DNA from: Variovorax gossypii
Lineage (GTDB): Bacteria; Pseudomonadota; Gammaproteobacteria; Burkholderiales; Burkholderiaceae_C
Length of the DNA stretch: 64,000 nucleotides
Direction: 5' to 3'
NCBI RefSeq assembly: GCF_003965815.1
Contig: NZ_RXOE01000007.1
Location: 124,001 to 188,000, forward strand
Each line of letters begins with the position of its first letter. The first letter of the stretch is position 1. Shown here piece by piece: positions 35,093 through 45,414 of the stretch. Under the pieces are notes generated by a model, which was not told the DNA's origin, did no database searches, and was given only the letters and a program-made list of their open reading frames with translations. Position numbers and translations under genes: made by a program.

Positions 35093-36613
35093 ATGACCGT
35101 TCAGAAACCCTTTTCCCTTGCCGCGCGGCTGGCGCTCCTGCCGTTCGCCGTTGCGTTCGCCTTTTCCGCCCGGGCCCAGCCGGCGGCACCCGACATCGCA
35201 ACGCTGACAGCGACGGAGGCCATGCGGCAGCTGTGCGCGGGCACGGTCACCAGCGAGCAGCTGACGGAGGCCTACATCGCGCAGGCCAAGGCGAAGGCGA
35301 ACCTCAACGCATTCATCACCCTCGACGAGGCCGGTGCGCTGAAGCAGGCGCGCACGGCCGACGCACTGCGCAAGCGCGGCGGCGCATGCAAGCCGCTGGC
35401 GGGGCTGCCGGTGGCCATCAAGGACAACATCCAGGTGCAGGGCCTGCCCGCGACGGCCGGCTCGCCCGCGCTCAAGGGCTTCGTGCCCGCGGCCGACGCG
35501 CCGGTGGTGGCGAAGCTGCGCGCCGCCGGCGCCGTCATTCTCGGCAAGACGAACATGCACGAGCTGGCCTTCGGCGTCACCGGCTACAACCCCGGCTTCC
35601 ACAGCGGGCCCGACGTGGGCGTGCGCAATGCCTACGACGTGACCCGCATCGCCGGCGGCTCGTCCTCGGGCAACGGCACGGCGCTGGGCGCGCGCATGGT
35701 GCCGGCCGCGCTGGGCACCGACACGGGCGGTTCGGTGCGCATTCCCTGCGCGTTCAACGGCTGCGCGTCGCTGCGTCCGACGGTGGGGCGCTACCCGCAG
35801 CAGGGCATTGCGCCGATCTCGCACACGCGTGACACCGCCGGGCCGATGGCGCAGTCGATGGCCGACGTCGCGCTGCTCGACAGCGTCATCGCCGGTGGCA
35901 AGCCCTCCAGGCCTGCCGACCTGAAGCGCGTGCGCCTCGGCGTGGTGCCGGCCTTTCTCGCCAACCTCGATGCCGACACGCGCGCCGCCACCGACGCCGC
36001 GCTCGCGAAGCTGCGCGCGGCCGGCGTCACGCTGGTGGACGTGGAGATGCCGAAGCTGATGGAGCTCAACGGGGCGGTCGGCTTTCCGCTGGCGCTCTAC
36101 GAGGCGAACGACGACATGGTGGCCTACCTCGCGAAGTACCGCACCGGCATCGACATCGCGCAGCTCACGGCCGGCATCGCCAGCCCCGACGTCAAGGGCA
36201 CCTTCGAGGCCTTCGTCATCCCGCGCAAGCTGCCGGCGCCGAACGGCGTGGTCGATGCGAAGCCGGTCTACGACAACGCGATGCGCGTCGCGCGCCCCGC
36301 GCTGCAGAAGCTCTACCGCGACACCTTCACGAAGAACAGGCTCGACGCGCTGGTGTTCCCGACTGTGCCGCGCGTGGCGCTGGCAGCCGCGCCCGAGGCC
36401 AGCAGTCCCGAGAACTTCGGCGCGCTGATCCAGAACACCGACCCCGGCAGCAACGCCGGCATTCCGGGCGTGCAGCTGCCCTCGGGCCTCGGCGCGACGA
36501 CGGGCCTGCCGGTGGGGCTGGAGCTCGACGGACCGGCCGGCAGCGACCGCAGGCTGCTGGCCCTGGGGCTCGCGGTAGAGCAGGTGCTGGGCCGGCTGCC
36601 GGCGCCGAAGTGA
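35093..36613 (+). CDS. Secreted amidase-signature hydrolase
   Basis: A 506-residue amidase with a signal peptide (LALLPFAVAFAFSARAQP). GGAGG 8 nt upstream supports the ATG at 35093 rather than 35063. The Ser-cisSer-Lys triad is visible: K110 (VAIKDNI), the cis-Ser in GGSSSGNG (about 191) and nucleophile S214 (GTDTGGSVR). It hydrolyses an amide, probably in the periplasm or outside; most amidase-signature enzymes are cytoplasmic, so export is notable. The substrate is unknown. Confidence 0.88.
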   Translation: MTVQKPFSLAARLALLPFAVAFAFSARAQPAAPDIATLTATEAMRQLCAGTVTSEQLTEAYIAQAKAKANLNAFITLDEAGALKQARTADALRKRGGACKPLAGLPVAIKDNIQVQGLPATAGSPALKGFVPAADAPVVAKLRAAGAVILGKTNMHELAFGVTGYNPGFHSGPDVGVRNAYDVTRIAGGSSSGNGTALGARMVPAALGTDTGGSVRIPCAFNGCASLRPTVGRYPQQGIAPISHTRDTAGPMAQSMADVALLDSVIAGGKPSRPADLKRVRLGVVPAFLANLDADTRAATDAALAKLRAAGVTLVDVEMPKLMELNGAVGFPLALYEANDDMVAYLAKYRTGIDIAQLTAGIASPDVKGTFEAFVIPRKLPAPNGVVDAKPVYDNAMRVARPALQKLYRDTFTKNRLDALVFPTVPRVALAAAPEASSPENFGALIQNTDPGSNAGIPGVQLPSGLGATTGLPVGLELDGPAGSDRRLLALGLAVEQVLGRLPAPK

Positions 36614-36643
36614 TGACGGCCGGGCGATAGGCGGGCGCCGTCG

Positions 36644-37402
36644 TCAGCGCGCGGCCGGCATGTTCCGGCCCGCCAACGCCGAGCGGCGCTCGATGCCCAG
36701 CTTGTCGAAGATGCGGCGCAGGTAGGTGCGCACCGTGGGCACGCTCACCGCCATGCGCCGCGCGATCTCCTTGTCGGTGAGCCCTTCGCGCACGCAGCGC
36801 GCCACTTCCTGCTCGCGTGCGCTCAGCAAGGCCCAGGCGGCGTCCTGCGCGCCCGACAGCGAGTGCGATGCCGTCGCCGCCACGCGCTGCGCCCGCTGCA
36901 GGGCCCCGATGAATGCCGGCTCGATCAGGTCCAGGAGCGCCTTCTCGTGATCGCCGAAATCGCCGCGCCCCTTGCGGCGCCAGATGCGCAGATCGCCCAG
37001 CGCACGATCGCCCTCGAAGGCATGAAGGTTCATGCCCCAGTGCAGCCCGTCGCGCGCGAGGAAGTCGTTGAAGAAGGGTGTGCGCATCAGCTCGCGCTGC
37101 GGTATCACCTCGGTCACGCGCGTGGCGCGGCGGCGCGACTGCAGCACGAAGGTGATCGGGTCGTGGTGCTGGTGCCACCGCGCGTAGCTGTCGAGGTTGG
37201 CAGGGTCCATGTGCAGCGCCACGCGCGAGCCGAAGCTGCCGCTTGCGGCGTCCCACACGAACGAGGCGAACTGGTCCGCATGCAGCAGGTCGAGCAGCGC
37301 CCGGCCCAGGCGCTCGCGGATCTCGCGTTCGTCGCGGTCGTCTTCGGCCAGCAGCGCGAAAACGCCGCGCAGGGCCTGCTGTTCAGGAGCTGTGAGGTAC
37401 AT
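36644..37402 (-). CDS. LuxR-family transcriptional regulator
   Basis: A 252-residue regulator with an N-terminal sensing region that lacks phosphoacceptor-domain features and a C-terminal LuxR helix-turn-helix (SAREQEVARCVREGLTDKEIARRMAVSVPTVRTYL region, about 200-240). It is divergent from a hybrid histidine kinase gene 128 bp away. That gap contains a GCGTT-GT-AACGC palindrome at 37420-37431, a possible operator. The ligand is not identifiable. Confidence 0.82.
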   Translation of the reverse strand: MYLTAPEQQALRGVFALLAEDDRDEREIRERLGRALLDLLHADQFASFVWDAASGSFGSRVALHMDPANLDSYARWHQHHDPITFVLQSRRRATRVTEVIPQRELMRTPFFNDFLARDGLHWGMNLHAFEGDRALGDLRIWRRKGRGDFGDHEKALLDLIEPAFIGALQRAQRVAATASHSLSGAQDAAWALLSAREQEVARCVREGLTDKEIARRMAVSVPTVRTYLRRIFDKLGIERRSALAGRNMPAAR

Positions 37403-37530
37403 CGCGTGCTTTCTCGAAGGCGTTGTAACGCTAACGTTTAGCAAGCGTCGCGCCAAGAGTGGATGCCCGCAGGGCCCGCGCGAACGCCCTGCAAAGCGCG
37501 CAAAATCGGGCGCCGGTTACCTGCCCCTCC

Positions 37531-39354
37531 ATGCAGCCGTCCTCCCCCAGCTCCACCCGCGCGCCCTTTCCGGCACCGCTGCTGCGGCGCCTGCGCGACT
37601 ACTGGGTCGAGGCGCCCAATCCCAATCCGCTGGTCGACCAGAGCCTCGCACGGGCCTACCTGGACGACACCTACGACACGCCGCTCATGGCGGCCAGCGT
37701 CGCCGCCATCTTCTGGATCACCTTTCTCGTGCTCACGCACAACCTGGGCGCGCTGGCGTGGGGGCTGCTGGTGCACACCTCGCAGTGGCAGCGGCATCGC
37801 TACCTGCGCCGCTTCGATCCCGCCGGCATCGACGCGGGCAACGCGGTGAGCATGCGCCGCCGGCTCGAAGTGCGCATGCTGGTGCCGGGGCTGATCTGGG
37901 GGCTGGCGCCGTGGCTCTTCTTCCCGCACGACAACCTCACGCTGATCCTGTTGATGTATTTCTTCATCAGCGGCGTCTCCGGCGTCGTCATCGCGGCGCT
38001 CGCGCAATGGTGGCTGGCCGCGCTGTGCTTCAGCGTGCCGATGTTCCTCGGCATGGCGCTGCGGCTGGTGGTGGAGCCGGGCAGCGTGACCATCCTCATG
38101 GGCTGCCTGGTGGTGTCGCAGATGTTCGCGGCGCTTTATTACGCGCGCAAGCAGAACCGGCTGATCGTGCGCTCCATCGAGCACGGCTTCGAGAACGCGC
38201 GGCTGGCCGATGCGCTCGCGCGCCAGCTCGACCACGTGGCCCAGCTCGCGGCGCAGCGCGCGCGCATCTTCGCGGCCGCCAACCACGACCTGCGCCAGCC
38301 GATGCATGCGCTGGCGATCTTCGTCGACGCGCTCAACACCCGCGACGCGCCGAGCGCCGACAACCTGCGCTTCATGCGCGACAGCGTCGATGCGCTGCGC
38401 GGTTCGGTCGATGCCCTGCTCGACATCGCGCAGCTCGACGGTGGCGTGGCCCCGGTGCGGCTGGAGGCCGTGCAGCTCGATCCCGTCTTCGAGGCGCTGA
38501 ACGGCCGCTTCGCCGCGCTGGCAGATGCCAAGGGCCTCGCGCTGCGCATCCGTCCGACCGAGGCCGTGGTGCGCGCCGACGCGCGCATGCTGGCGCGGCT
38601 TTTGGGCAACCTCGTGGACAACGCCATCAAGTACACGCCCGGGGGCACGGTCTTCGTCTTCGCGCGCCGGCTGCATCGTTCTGCCGATGGCCTGCCCGCA
38701 TGGCGCATCGAGGTGCGCGACTCCGGCGTGGGCATCGAGGCGCGGCACCAGGCGCATGTGTTCGAGGAGTTCTTCCAGGTCGACAACCCCGGGCGCGACC
38801 GCAGCCGGGGCCTCGGGTTGGGCCTGTCGCTGGTGGCGAGCATGGCGCAGGCCATGGGCTCGCGCATCCAGGTGCGTACCGCGCCTGGGCGCGGCAGCAC
38901 CTTCTCGCTGGTGCTGGAGGAAGCGGCCGCGTCCGCCGGTGCGGCGGCGCAGCAGGACGGCGAAGCGGCGGCCGTACCCGTTGCGGGAGCGGTCCTGGCG
39001 CCGATCCGCATCCTAGTGCTCGATGACGAGGAGCCTGTGCGCGAAGCCATGCGCTCGCTGCTGACCGGCTGGGGCCACGAGGTCGCGCTGGCCTCGAGTC
39101 CGCGCGAGGCCCTGCAGCACGGCGGCGTGTTCGACCTGATGCTGAGCGACCTGCGGCTGAGCAGCGGCCTCTCGGGCCTGGCGGCGGCGCAGGCCCTGCA
39201 GGCCGTCGGCAAGGCGCGCAACGTGGTCATCCTCACCGGCGAGACCGCGCATGCGACGCGGACCGAGGTCGAGCGCGCGGGCTATGCGCTGATCTACAAG
39301 CCGGCCGACGCGCAGGCGCTGCAGGAGGCCATCGCCGCGAGCCGGTCTTCATAG
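37531..39354 (+). CDS. Membrane hybrid histidine kinase with C-terminal receiver domain
   Basis: A 607-residue sensor. About six hydrophobic segments span residues 52-204. The phosphoacceptor His252 sits in ANHDLRQPMHAL. The ATPase domain follows with LLGNLVDNAIKYTPGG, DSGVGIEA and GLGLGLSLV. The receiver domain covers about 480-605, with LVLDDEE and the phosphorylatable Asp in LMLSDLRL. Kinase plus receiver without an output domain suggests phosphorelay to another protein; the divergent LuxR regulator has no receiver and is not an obvious partner. The signal is unknown. Confidence 0.88.
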   Translation: MQPSSPSSTRAPFPAPLLRRLRDYWVEAPNPNPLVDQSLARAYLDDTYDTPLMAASVAAIFWITFLVLTHNLGALAWGLLVHTSQWQRHRYLRRFDPAGIDAGNAVSMRRRLEVRMLVPGLIWGLAPWLFFPHDNLTLILLMYFFISGVSGVVIAALAQWWLAALCFSVPMFLGMALRLVVEPGSVTILMGCLVVSQMFAALYYARKQNRLIVRSIEHGFENARLADALARQLDHVAQLAAQRARIFAAANHDLRQPMHALAIFVDALNTRDAPSADNLRFMRDSVDALRGSVDALLDIAQLDGGVAPVRLEAVQLDPVFEALNGRFAALADAKGLALRIRPTEAVVRADARMLARLLGNLVDNAIKYTPGGTVFVFARRLHRSADGLPAWRIEVRDSGVGIEARHQAHVFEEFFQVDNPGRDRSRGLGLGLSLVASMAQAMGSRIQVRTAPGRGSTFSLVLEEAAASAGAAAQQDGEAAAVPVAGAVLAPIRILVLDDEEPVREAMRSLLTGWGHEVALASSPREALQHGGVFDLMLSDLRLSSGLSGLAAAQALQAVGKARNVVILTGETAHATRTEVERAGYALIYKPADAQALQEAIAASRSS

Positions 39355-39410
39355 CCTCGGGGCTTGCCCTGTCGGCAGCAGGTCCGCAAGGTGTTCCAAT
39401 AGCAGTCTTC

Positions 39411-39830
39411 ATGAGTCCCATCGATCCCCCTACCGGGCCTTGCCCCTGCGGCCGAACCGACCGCCGCGACAAGCCCGTGGCCTACGCCATGTGCTGCGGC
39501 CGCTATCTCGACGATTTCTCGAACACGCCCGCGCCGGATGCCGAATCGCTGATGCGTTCGCGCTATTCGGCCTTCGTGCTGGAGCGAGGCGAGTACCTGC
39601 TCGCCACCTGGCACGCGTCGAAACGTCCGGCTTCCATCGAGTTCGAGCCGGGCGTCAAGTGGCTGGGGCTCGACGTCCGCTCGCGCTCCGTGCTCGACGC
39701 GGACCATGCCGAAGTCGAGTTCGTCGCGCGCCAGCGCGGCCCTTCCGGCGCCGCCACGCGCCTGCACGAGCGCAGCCGCTTCGTGCGCGAGGACGGGCGC
39801 TGGTTCTACGTCGACGGCGACCTGCAGTAA
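39411..39830 (+). CDS. YchJ-family protein with zinc-binding N-terminus
   Basis: A 139-residue protein. The N-terminus CPCGRTDRRDKPVAYAMCCGRYL is an SEC-C-like cysteine motif that binds zinc, followed by the NTF2-like YchJ domain (LMRSRYSAFVLERGEYLLATWHASKRP). Family function is not established. It lies 56 nt after the histidine kinase gene and ahead of the thiC riboswitch. Confidence 0.88.
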   Translation: MSPIDPPTGPCPCGRTDRRDKPVAYAMCCGRYLDDFSNTPAPDAESLMRSRYSAFVLERGEYLLATWHASKRPASIEFEPGVKWLGLDVRSRSVLDADHAEVEFVARQRGPSGAATRLHERSRFVREDGRWFYVDGDLQ

Positions 39831-39877
39831 CAACCCCGGGTTGACGCGCCGGGCCGGGGCTCGCACAATCGGCCCCG

Positions 39878-39975
39878 CTCCGGGGTGCACGCATGTGGCG
39901 TGCTGAGATGGCAAAGCTGCCGACCCGCGAACTTGATCCGGGTCATACCGGCGTAAGAAGAGCTGCACTCCCTGA
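39878..39975 (+). promoter_or_regulatory. TPP riboswitch upstream of thiC
   Basis: The conserved thi-box elements appear in order: GGGGTGC of the 5' P1 strand, GCTGAGA (39902-39908), ACCCGCGAACTTGATCCGGGT and the ATACCGGCGTAAGAA section, closing with GCACTCC. It binds thiamine pyrophosphate and represses thiC. A stable CCGTCAC/GTGACGG stem follows (39983-40006) without a T tract, which points to control at translation. The thiC Shine-Dalgarno AAGGAG lies at 40054-40059. Confidence 0.92.
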
Positions 39976-40067
39976 CTCCGGTCCGTCACTCCCCCTTCCG
40001 TGACGGGCATCCCGAAGTCCACCGAGCGATTGCGGAGCACCCTTTCCCTCAACAAGGAGTGCCTCCG

Positions 40068-41951
<1,884 letters not shown>

Positions 41952-42593
41952 GGTTTTTTCCCGGGGCCGGGACTCGCCCCGGCGGGCGACCTACTTTCTT
42001 TTGCTTCGCCAAAAGAAAGTAGGCAAAGAAAAGGCGACCCCACTGTCTGCGCCCCTTCGCTTCGCTACGGGCAACCTGCGGTGCTCGCGTTTCGCGGGGT
42101 CTCGCCCAAACTCGCTTCGCTCAGACAAGGGCGAGCCCTGATCCGCGAAACGCTGCGCTCCTCGGCGCAGCCAGAGGGGAGGGGAGATGTGCGGGCCTTT
42201 GCTTCGCTCGGCCCCCAAGGCACAGCAAGCGCTTCGCGCTTGCTGTGCTTGGAATGGGGCAAGGGGCCCATTGCAGTTTCGGGGCCTCAATGCGTGGCCG
42301 AGCGAAGCGAAGGCCAGTGTGGGCTGTTCAGAGGCCGAGCGCAGCGATGGCCTGCTCGGTCTCCAACTCCCTTCTGGCTGCGCCGAGGAGCGCAGACGTA
42401 GGAGGGACAAGGGCCGCAGCTGTTTGAGCGAAGCGAGTTCTGCGGACCCCCTCCTACGTCGAGCACCGCAGGTTGCCCGCAGCGAAGCGAAGGGACGCAG
42501 ACAGTAGGGTCGCCTTTCTTTTGCCTACTTTTCTTTGGCGAAGCAAAGAAAAGTAGGTCGGCCGCCGGGCCGAGACCCGGCCTCGGGAAGCAA
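41952..42593. repeat. Large imperfect palindromic repeat, copy B
   Basis: About 640 bp, nearly the same as 22345-22997 and built the same way from two inverted arms. The arm hairpins are at 41990-42023 and 42524-42557, and the inner stems at 42087-42153 and 42215-42252. Where the copies differ inside stems, both partners often change together. It starts at the thiC stop and reaches 57 nt before the HAD gene. It contains only chance ORFs. Function is unknown; a structured extragenic palindrome is the best description. Confidence 0.85.
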
Positions 42594-42650
42594 ACCAACC
42601 CAAGGGCCGATTGCTACCATCACACCAATCCCAAGGCCAATTCCCCAAAA

Positions 42651-43343
42651 ATGTCCCCCTTCCCCTTCTCCGCAGTCCTCTTCGACTGCGACGGCGTCCT
42701 GGTCGACTCCGAACCCATCACCAACCGAGTCCTCGCCGAAATGCTCGGCGAACTAGGCTGGCAAATCACCACGGAAGAATCCATGAACACCTTCACAGGC
42801 AAAGCCGTGAAGGACGAAGCCGCCCTGATCGAATCGAAGACGGGCTTCAAGATCACCGACGACTGGCTCAAGACCTTCCGTGCCCGCCGCAACGAGGCAC
42901 TGGAGCGCGACCTCACGGCCATCCCCCATGCCCCTGCCGCGATCCGCGAGATCCACTCCAGGCTCAAGGGCCGCATCGCCTGCGCATCGGGCGCCGATCG
43001 CCACAAGGTCGAGCTGCAGCTCGCCAAGGTCGGCCTGCTCGAGTGTTTCCAGGGCCGCATCTTCAGCGGCCACGAGATGCCGCGCTCCAAGCCGCATCCC
43101 GACGTGTACCTCGCCGCAGCCGAAGCGCTGGGCGTCGACCCCAGGCGCTGCGCCATCGTGGAAGACACGGTCACCGGCGCGATGGCCGGCGTGGCCGCGG
43201 GCGCGACGGTGTTCGGCTACAGCACGGGCGAGTCGGGCCACAGCGGCCCCGGCCCGTTGCTGAGCGTGGGCGCGGTGAAGGTGTTCAGCGACATGGCCGA
43301 ACTCCCGGCGCTGCTTTCGGGCTACGGGCTGCAGGCGGCCTGA
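42651..43343 (+). CDS. HAD-family phosphatase (beta-phosphoglucomutase-like)
   Basis: A 230-residue HAD hydrolase of subfamily IA. Motif I FDCDGVLVDSE carries the nucleophile Asp, motif II is CASGAD, the motif III Lys is in RSKPHPDVY, and motif IV is EDTVTGAMAG. It dephosphorylates small phosphometabolites. The first ~150 nt use unusually many C- and A-ending codons, the reverse of the bias at the thiC end beyond the repeat. The substrate is not predictable. Confidence 0.88.
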   Translation: MSPFPFSAVLFDCDGVLVDSEPITNRVLAEMLGELGWQITTEESMNTFTGKAVKDEAALIESKTGFKITDDWLKTFRARRNEALERDLTAIPHAPAAIREIHSRLKGRIACASGADRHKVELQLAKVGLLECFQGRIFSGHEMPRSKPHPDVYLAAAEALGVDPRRCAIVEDTVTGAMAGVAAGATVFGYSTGESGHSGPGPLLSVGAVKVFSDMAELPALLSGYGLQAA

Positions 43344-43404
43344 GTTTCTGTTGGAATGCGAGGGAGCACAGCCCACTCCCCAGCCGCAGGAAGCAAGCAC
43401 CCCC

Positions 43405-43731
43405 ATGACCTCCGAATACAAAACCGAGCAACCCGAGCGCAGCGAGATCGACGCGCTCTCCGGTCCCGCCGTCGTCGAGTTCGGCACCAACTGGTGCGGC
43501 ATCTGCAAGGCCGCGCAGCCGAACATCACCGAGGCCTTCGCGAAGTATCCGAACGTGCGCCGAATCAAGGTGGAAGACGGCAGCGGCCGTCCGTTGGGCC
43601 GCTCGTTCAACGTGCGGCTCTGGCCCACATTGGTGTTCATGCGCGACGGCAAGCAGGTCGCGAAGCTGGTGCGGCCCGAAGACAGCCAGTCGATCGCCGA
43701 CGCGCTGGCACTGATCGACGCACCTGCCTGA
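43405..43731 (+). CDS. Thioredoxin-like protein
   Basis: A 108-residue single-domain thioredoxin fold: VVEFGTNWCGICKAAQP with active-site C31-G-I-C34, and the cis-proline in LWPTLVFMRDG. No signal peptide, so a cytoplasmic thiol-disulfide protein. The CGIC pair differs from the CGPC of main thioredoxins and should shift its redox potential. It lies 61 nt after the HAD gene. Confidence 0.88.
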   Translation: MTSEYKTEQPERSEIDALSGPAVVEFGTNWCGICKAAQPNITEAFAKYPNVRRIKVEDGSGRPLGRSFNVRLWPTLVFMRDGKQVAKLVRPEDSQSIADALALIDAPA

Positions 43732-43774
43732 GCACAGCAGGCGATGCTCTATCCACCGAGAAAGGGCGCCTGAC

Positions 43775-44236
43775 ATGAATACGGAACTGCAGCGGCTCGC
43801 CAGGGCCGCAGATCTCGATGCGGAGGCCCATGCCCCGTTGCGGTTTCGCTTCGGCTTCATGTGTGCGCAGCGCGTGAGGCACCTGCTGGAGTCACCCGAA
43901 GCATTGAGCGGCCTCGACACGCTCGGAGCCTTTGTCGATGGCCATGCCGATGCTGCCACGCTGGCATCGGCGCAACAGCGCATGGCGGTGGCGGCGGGCA
44001 GCCATCCGGGCTCGCGCTCCATCGACGGAACGGCCCATGCAGCGGTGTCCGCGACCTATGCCGTGTACCAGGCGGTAGCCGGCCGCGCGCTGCAGGCGGC
44101 GGAGTACGCGGCCTACGCCATGGTCTACGCCTATGGCGCCTACGCGATCACCGATCCCGACGCCTTCGCGGAAGAGTTCGCATGGCAGGTCTCCGCGTTC
44201 GAGGGCCTGCTGCGGGACCGCGAAAAGACCGCCTGA
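43775..44236 (+). CDS. Ala-rich helical protein, possible immunity-type protein
   Basis: A 153-residue soluble protein, predicted mainly helical and very Ala-rich (AVYQAVAGRALQAAEYAAYAMVYAYGAYA). It contains AAGSHPGSRSIDGTAHAAV and ends in EFAWQVSAFEGLL. The pattern recalls proteins annotated as putative immunity proteins (Imm5-like), but I am not certain. No toxin gene is adjacent. It is convergent with the AraC regulator, the stops being 7 nt apart. Confidence 0.65.
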   Translation: MNTELQRLARAADLDAEAHAPLRFRFGFMCAQRVRHLLESPEALSGLDTLGAFVDGHADAATLASAQQRMAVAAGSHPGSRSIDGTAHAAVSATYAVYQAVAGRALQAAEYAAYAMVYAYGAYAITDPDAFAEEFAWQVSAFEGLLRDREKTA

Positions 44237-44242
44237 TCCCGT

Positions 44243-45271
44243 TCATTTGCCCTGCTGCCTGAAGTCGCGCGGCGCCTGCCCCGTCCATTGCAGGAAGGCG
44301 CGCGAAAAGCTCTTCTCGTTGCGAAAGCCCACCGCCAGCGCCACCTGCTTGATCGGCCGCGTGGTGCGGCGCAGCTGGTCGACGGCCATCTCGTGGCGCA
44401 CCTCGTTCTTCAGCATCTGCAGCGAAGTGCCTTCCTCGTGCAGCTGCCGGTGCAGCGTGCGGCCCGACACATTGAGCAGCGCGGCCAGCGCCTCGGCGGT
44501 GGTGGCCTCGCTGGCGCGCGAGCGCAGCAGTTCGCGCACGCGCTGGCCCAGCAGGCGGTCGCGCCGGTACTGCAGGATGGTGAGCGGCAGTGCGCGCTTG
44601 AGCATGGTGCGCAGCGCGCGCTCGTCGCGCTGCAGCGGCAGGGCGAGATAGCGCTCGTCGAAGGCGATGCCGGCCTGCGGCGCGCCGAAGCGCACGTCGG
44701 GCGTGAACATCAGCGGGTAGGCGTCGCTGTGCGGCGGCGCGGCGAACGGAAAGCTCGCATGGCGCAGCGAGATGCGCGAGTCGATGGCCCAGCACATGTA
44801 GCCGTGCACGAAGCGCAGCGTGGTCACCAGGCAAAACTCGCGGAAGGCGTCGTCGAGCGGGCGGTTCTCGGCGATGCGCAGCGTGGCCACGCCGCCGGCC
44901 ACGTCGAGCGAGAGGCCGATGTCCTCGGTCAGCAGCCGGTGGTGGCGGCACCATCGCTTGAGGGCCACGCCCAGGTCGGGCGATGTCAGCGAGGCGCGGC
45001 ACAGCATGCCGTAGCTGCCCCAGGGCAGGCGCCGCGTGAACCAGCCCAGGGTTTCGTCGTCGAGTTCCTGCATGGCGTGGCCGGACAGCGCCTCGAACTG
45101 CGCGGCCGTCACGCGCGCGCCCGGCCGGGCCAGTTCGCGCGGCGTGATCTGTGCCGCCTTCAGGGCCTCGGCGGGGTCCATGCCGTAGCGTTCGTAGGCC
45201 CGCACGATGGCTCTCACGAAGGCCATGGGCGTGACGGCGCGGGCGGGTCGGAGGAACGAGGGGGGCGACAT
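44243..45271 (-). CDS. AraC-family regulator, probable regulator of the liu operon
   Basis: A 342-residue regulator with an N-terminal arabinose-binding-type/OruR-like domain (about 20-210) and two C-terminal helix-turn-helix motifs (ALLNVSGRTLHRQLHEEG; PIKQVALAVGFRNEKSFSRAF). The start at 45271 gives normal length; upstream extension would enter the intergenic control region. It is divergent from isovaleryl-CoA dehydrogenase, a common layout in Burkholderiales, so it probably responds to a branched-chain or acyl-CoA intermediate (inference). Confidence 0.87.
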   Translation of the reverse strand: MSPPSFLRPARAVTPMAFVRAIVRAYERYGMDPAEALKAAQITPRELARPGARVTAAQFEALSGHAMQELDDETLGWFTRRLPWGSYGMLCRASLTSPDLGVALKRWCRHHRLLTEDIGLSLDVAGGVATLRIAENRPLDDAFREFCLVTTLRFVHGYMCWAIDSRISLRHASFPFAAPPHSDAYPLMFTPDVRFGAPQAGIAFDERYLALPLQRDERALRTMLKRALPLTILQYRRDRLLGQRVRELLRSRASEATTAEALAALLNVSGRTLHRQLHEEGTSLQMLKNEVRHEMAVDQLRRTTRPIKQVALAVGFRNEKSFSRAFLQWTGQAPRDFRQQGK

Positions 45272-45288
45272 GGTTCGGCGATTCTGTC

Positions 45289-45321
45289 GTGGCGCGATTT
45301 GCAACCATTGTGGCGCCAATT
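45289..45321. promoter_or_regulatory. Direct repeats in front of the liu operon, candidate AraC sites
   Basis: GTGGCGCGATTTG (45289) and GTGGCGCCAATTG (45310) are near-identical direct repeats exactly 21 bp apart, two helical turns. That is the arrangement AraC-type activators use at paired half-sites. They lie in the 143-bp gap between the AraC gene and ivd, with a TTGAGG (-35-like) overlapping the second copy. Confidence 0.4.
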
Positions 45322-45414
45322 GAGGCACCGCGAAGCGTAAGCTGCGGTCTTTCAAGCAAGCGCCATCCCGCGCGGGTAGCCCTGCGCGCCGACCCCTCAG
45401 AGGAGACAAACCCC

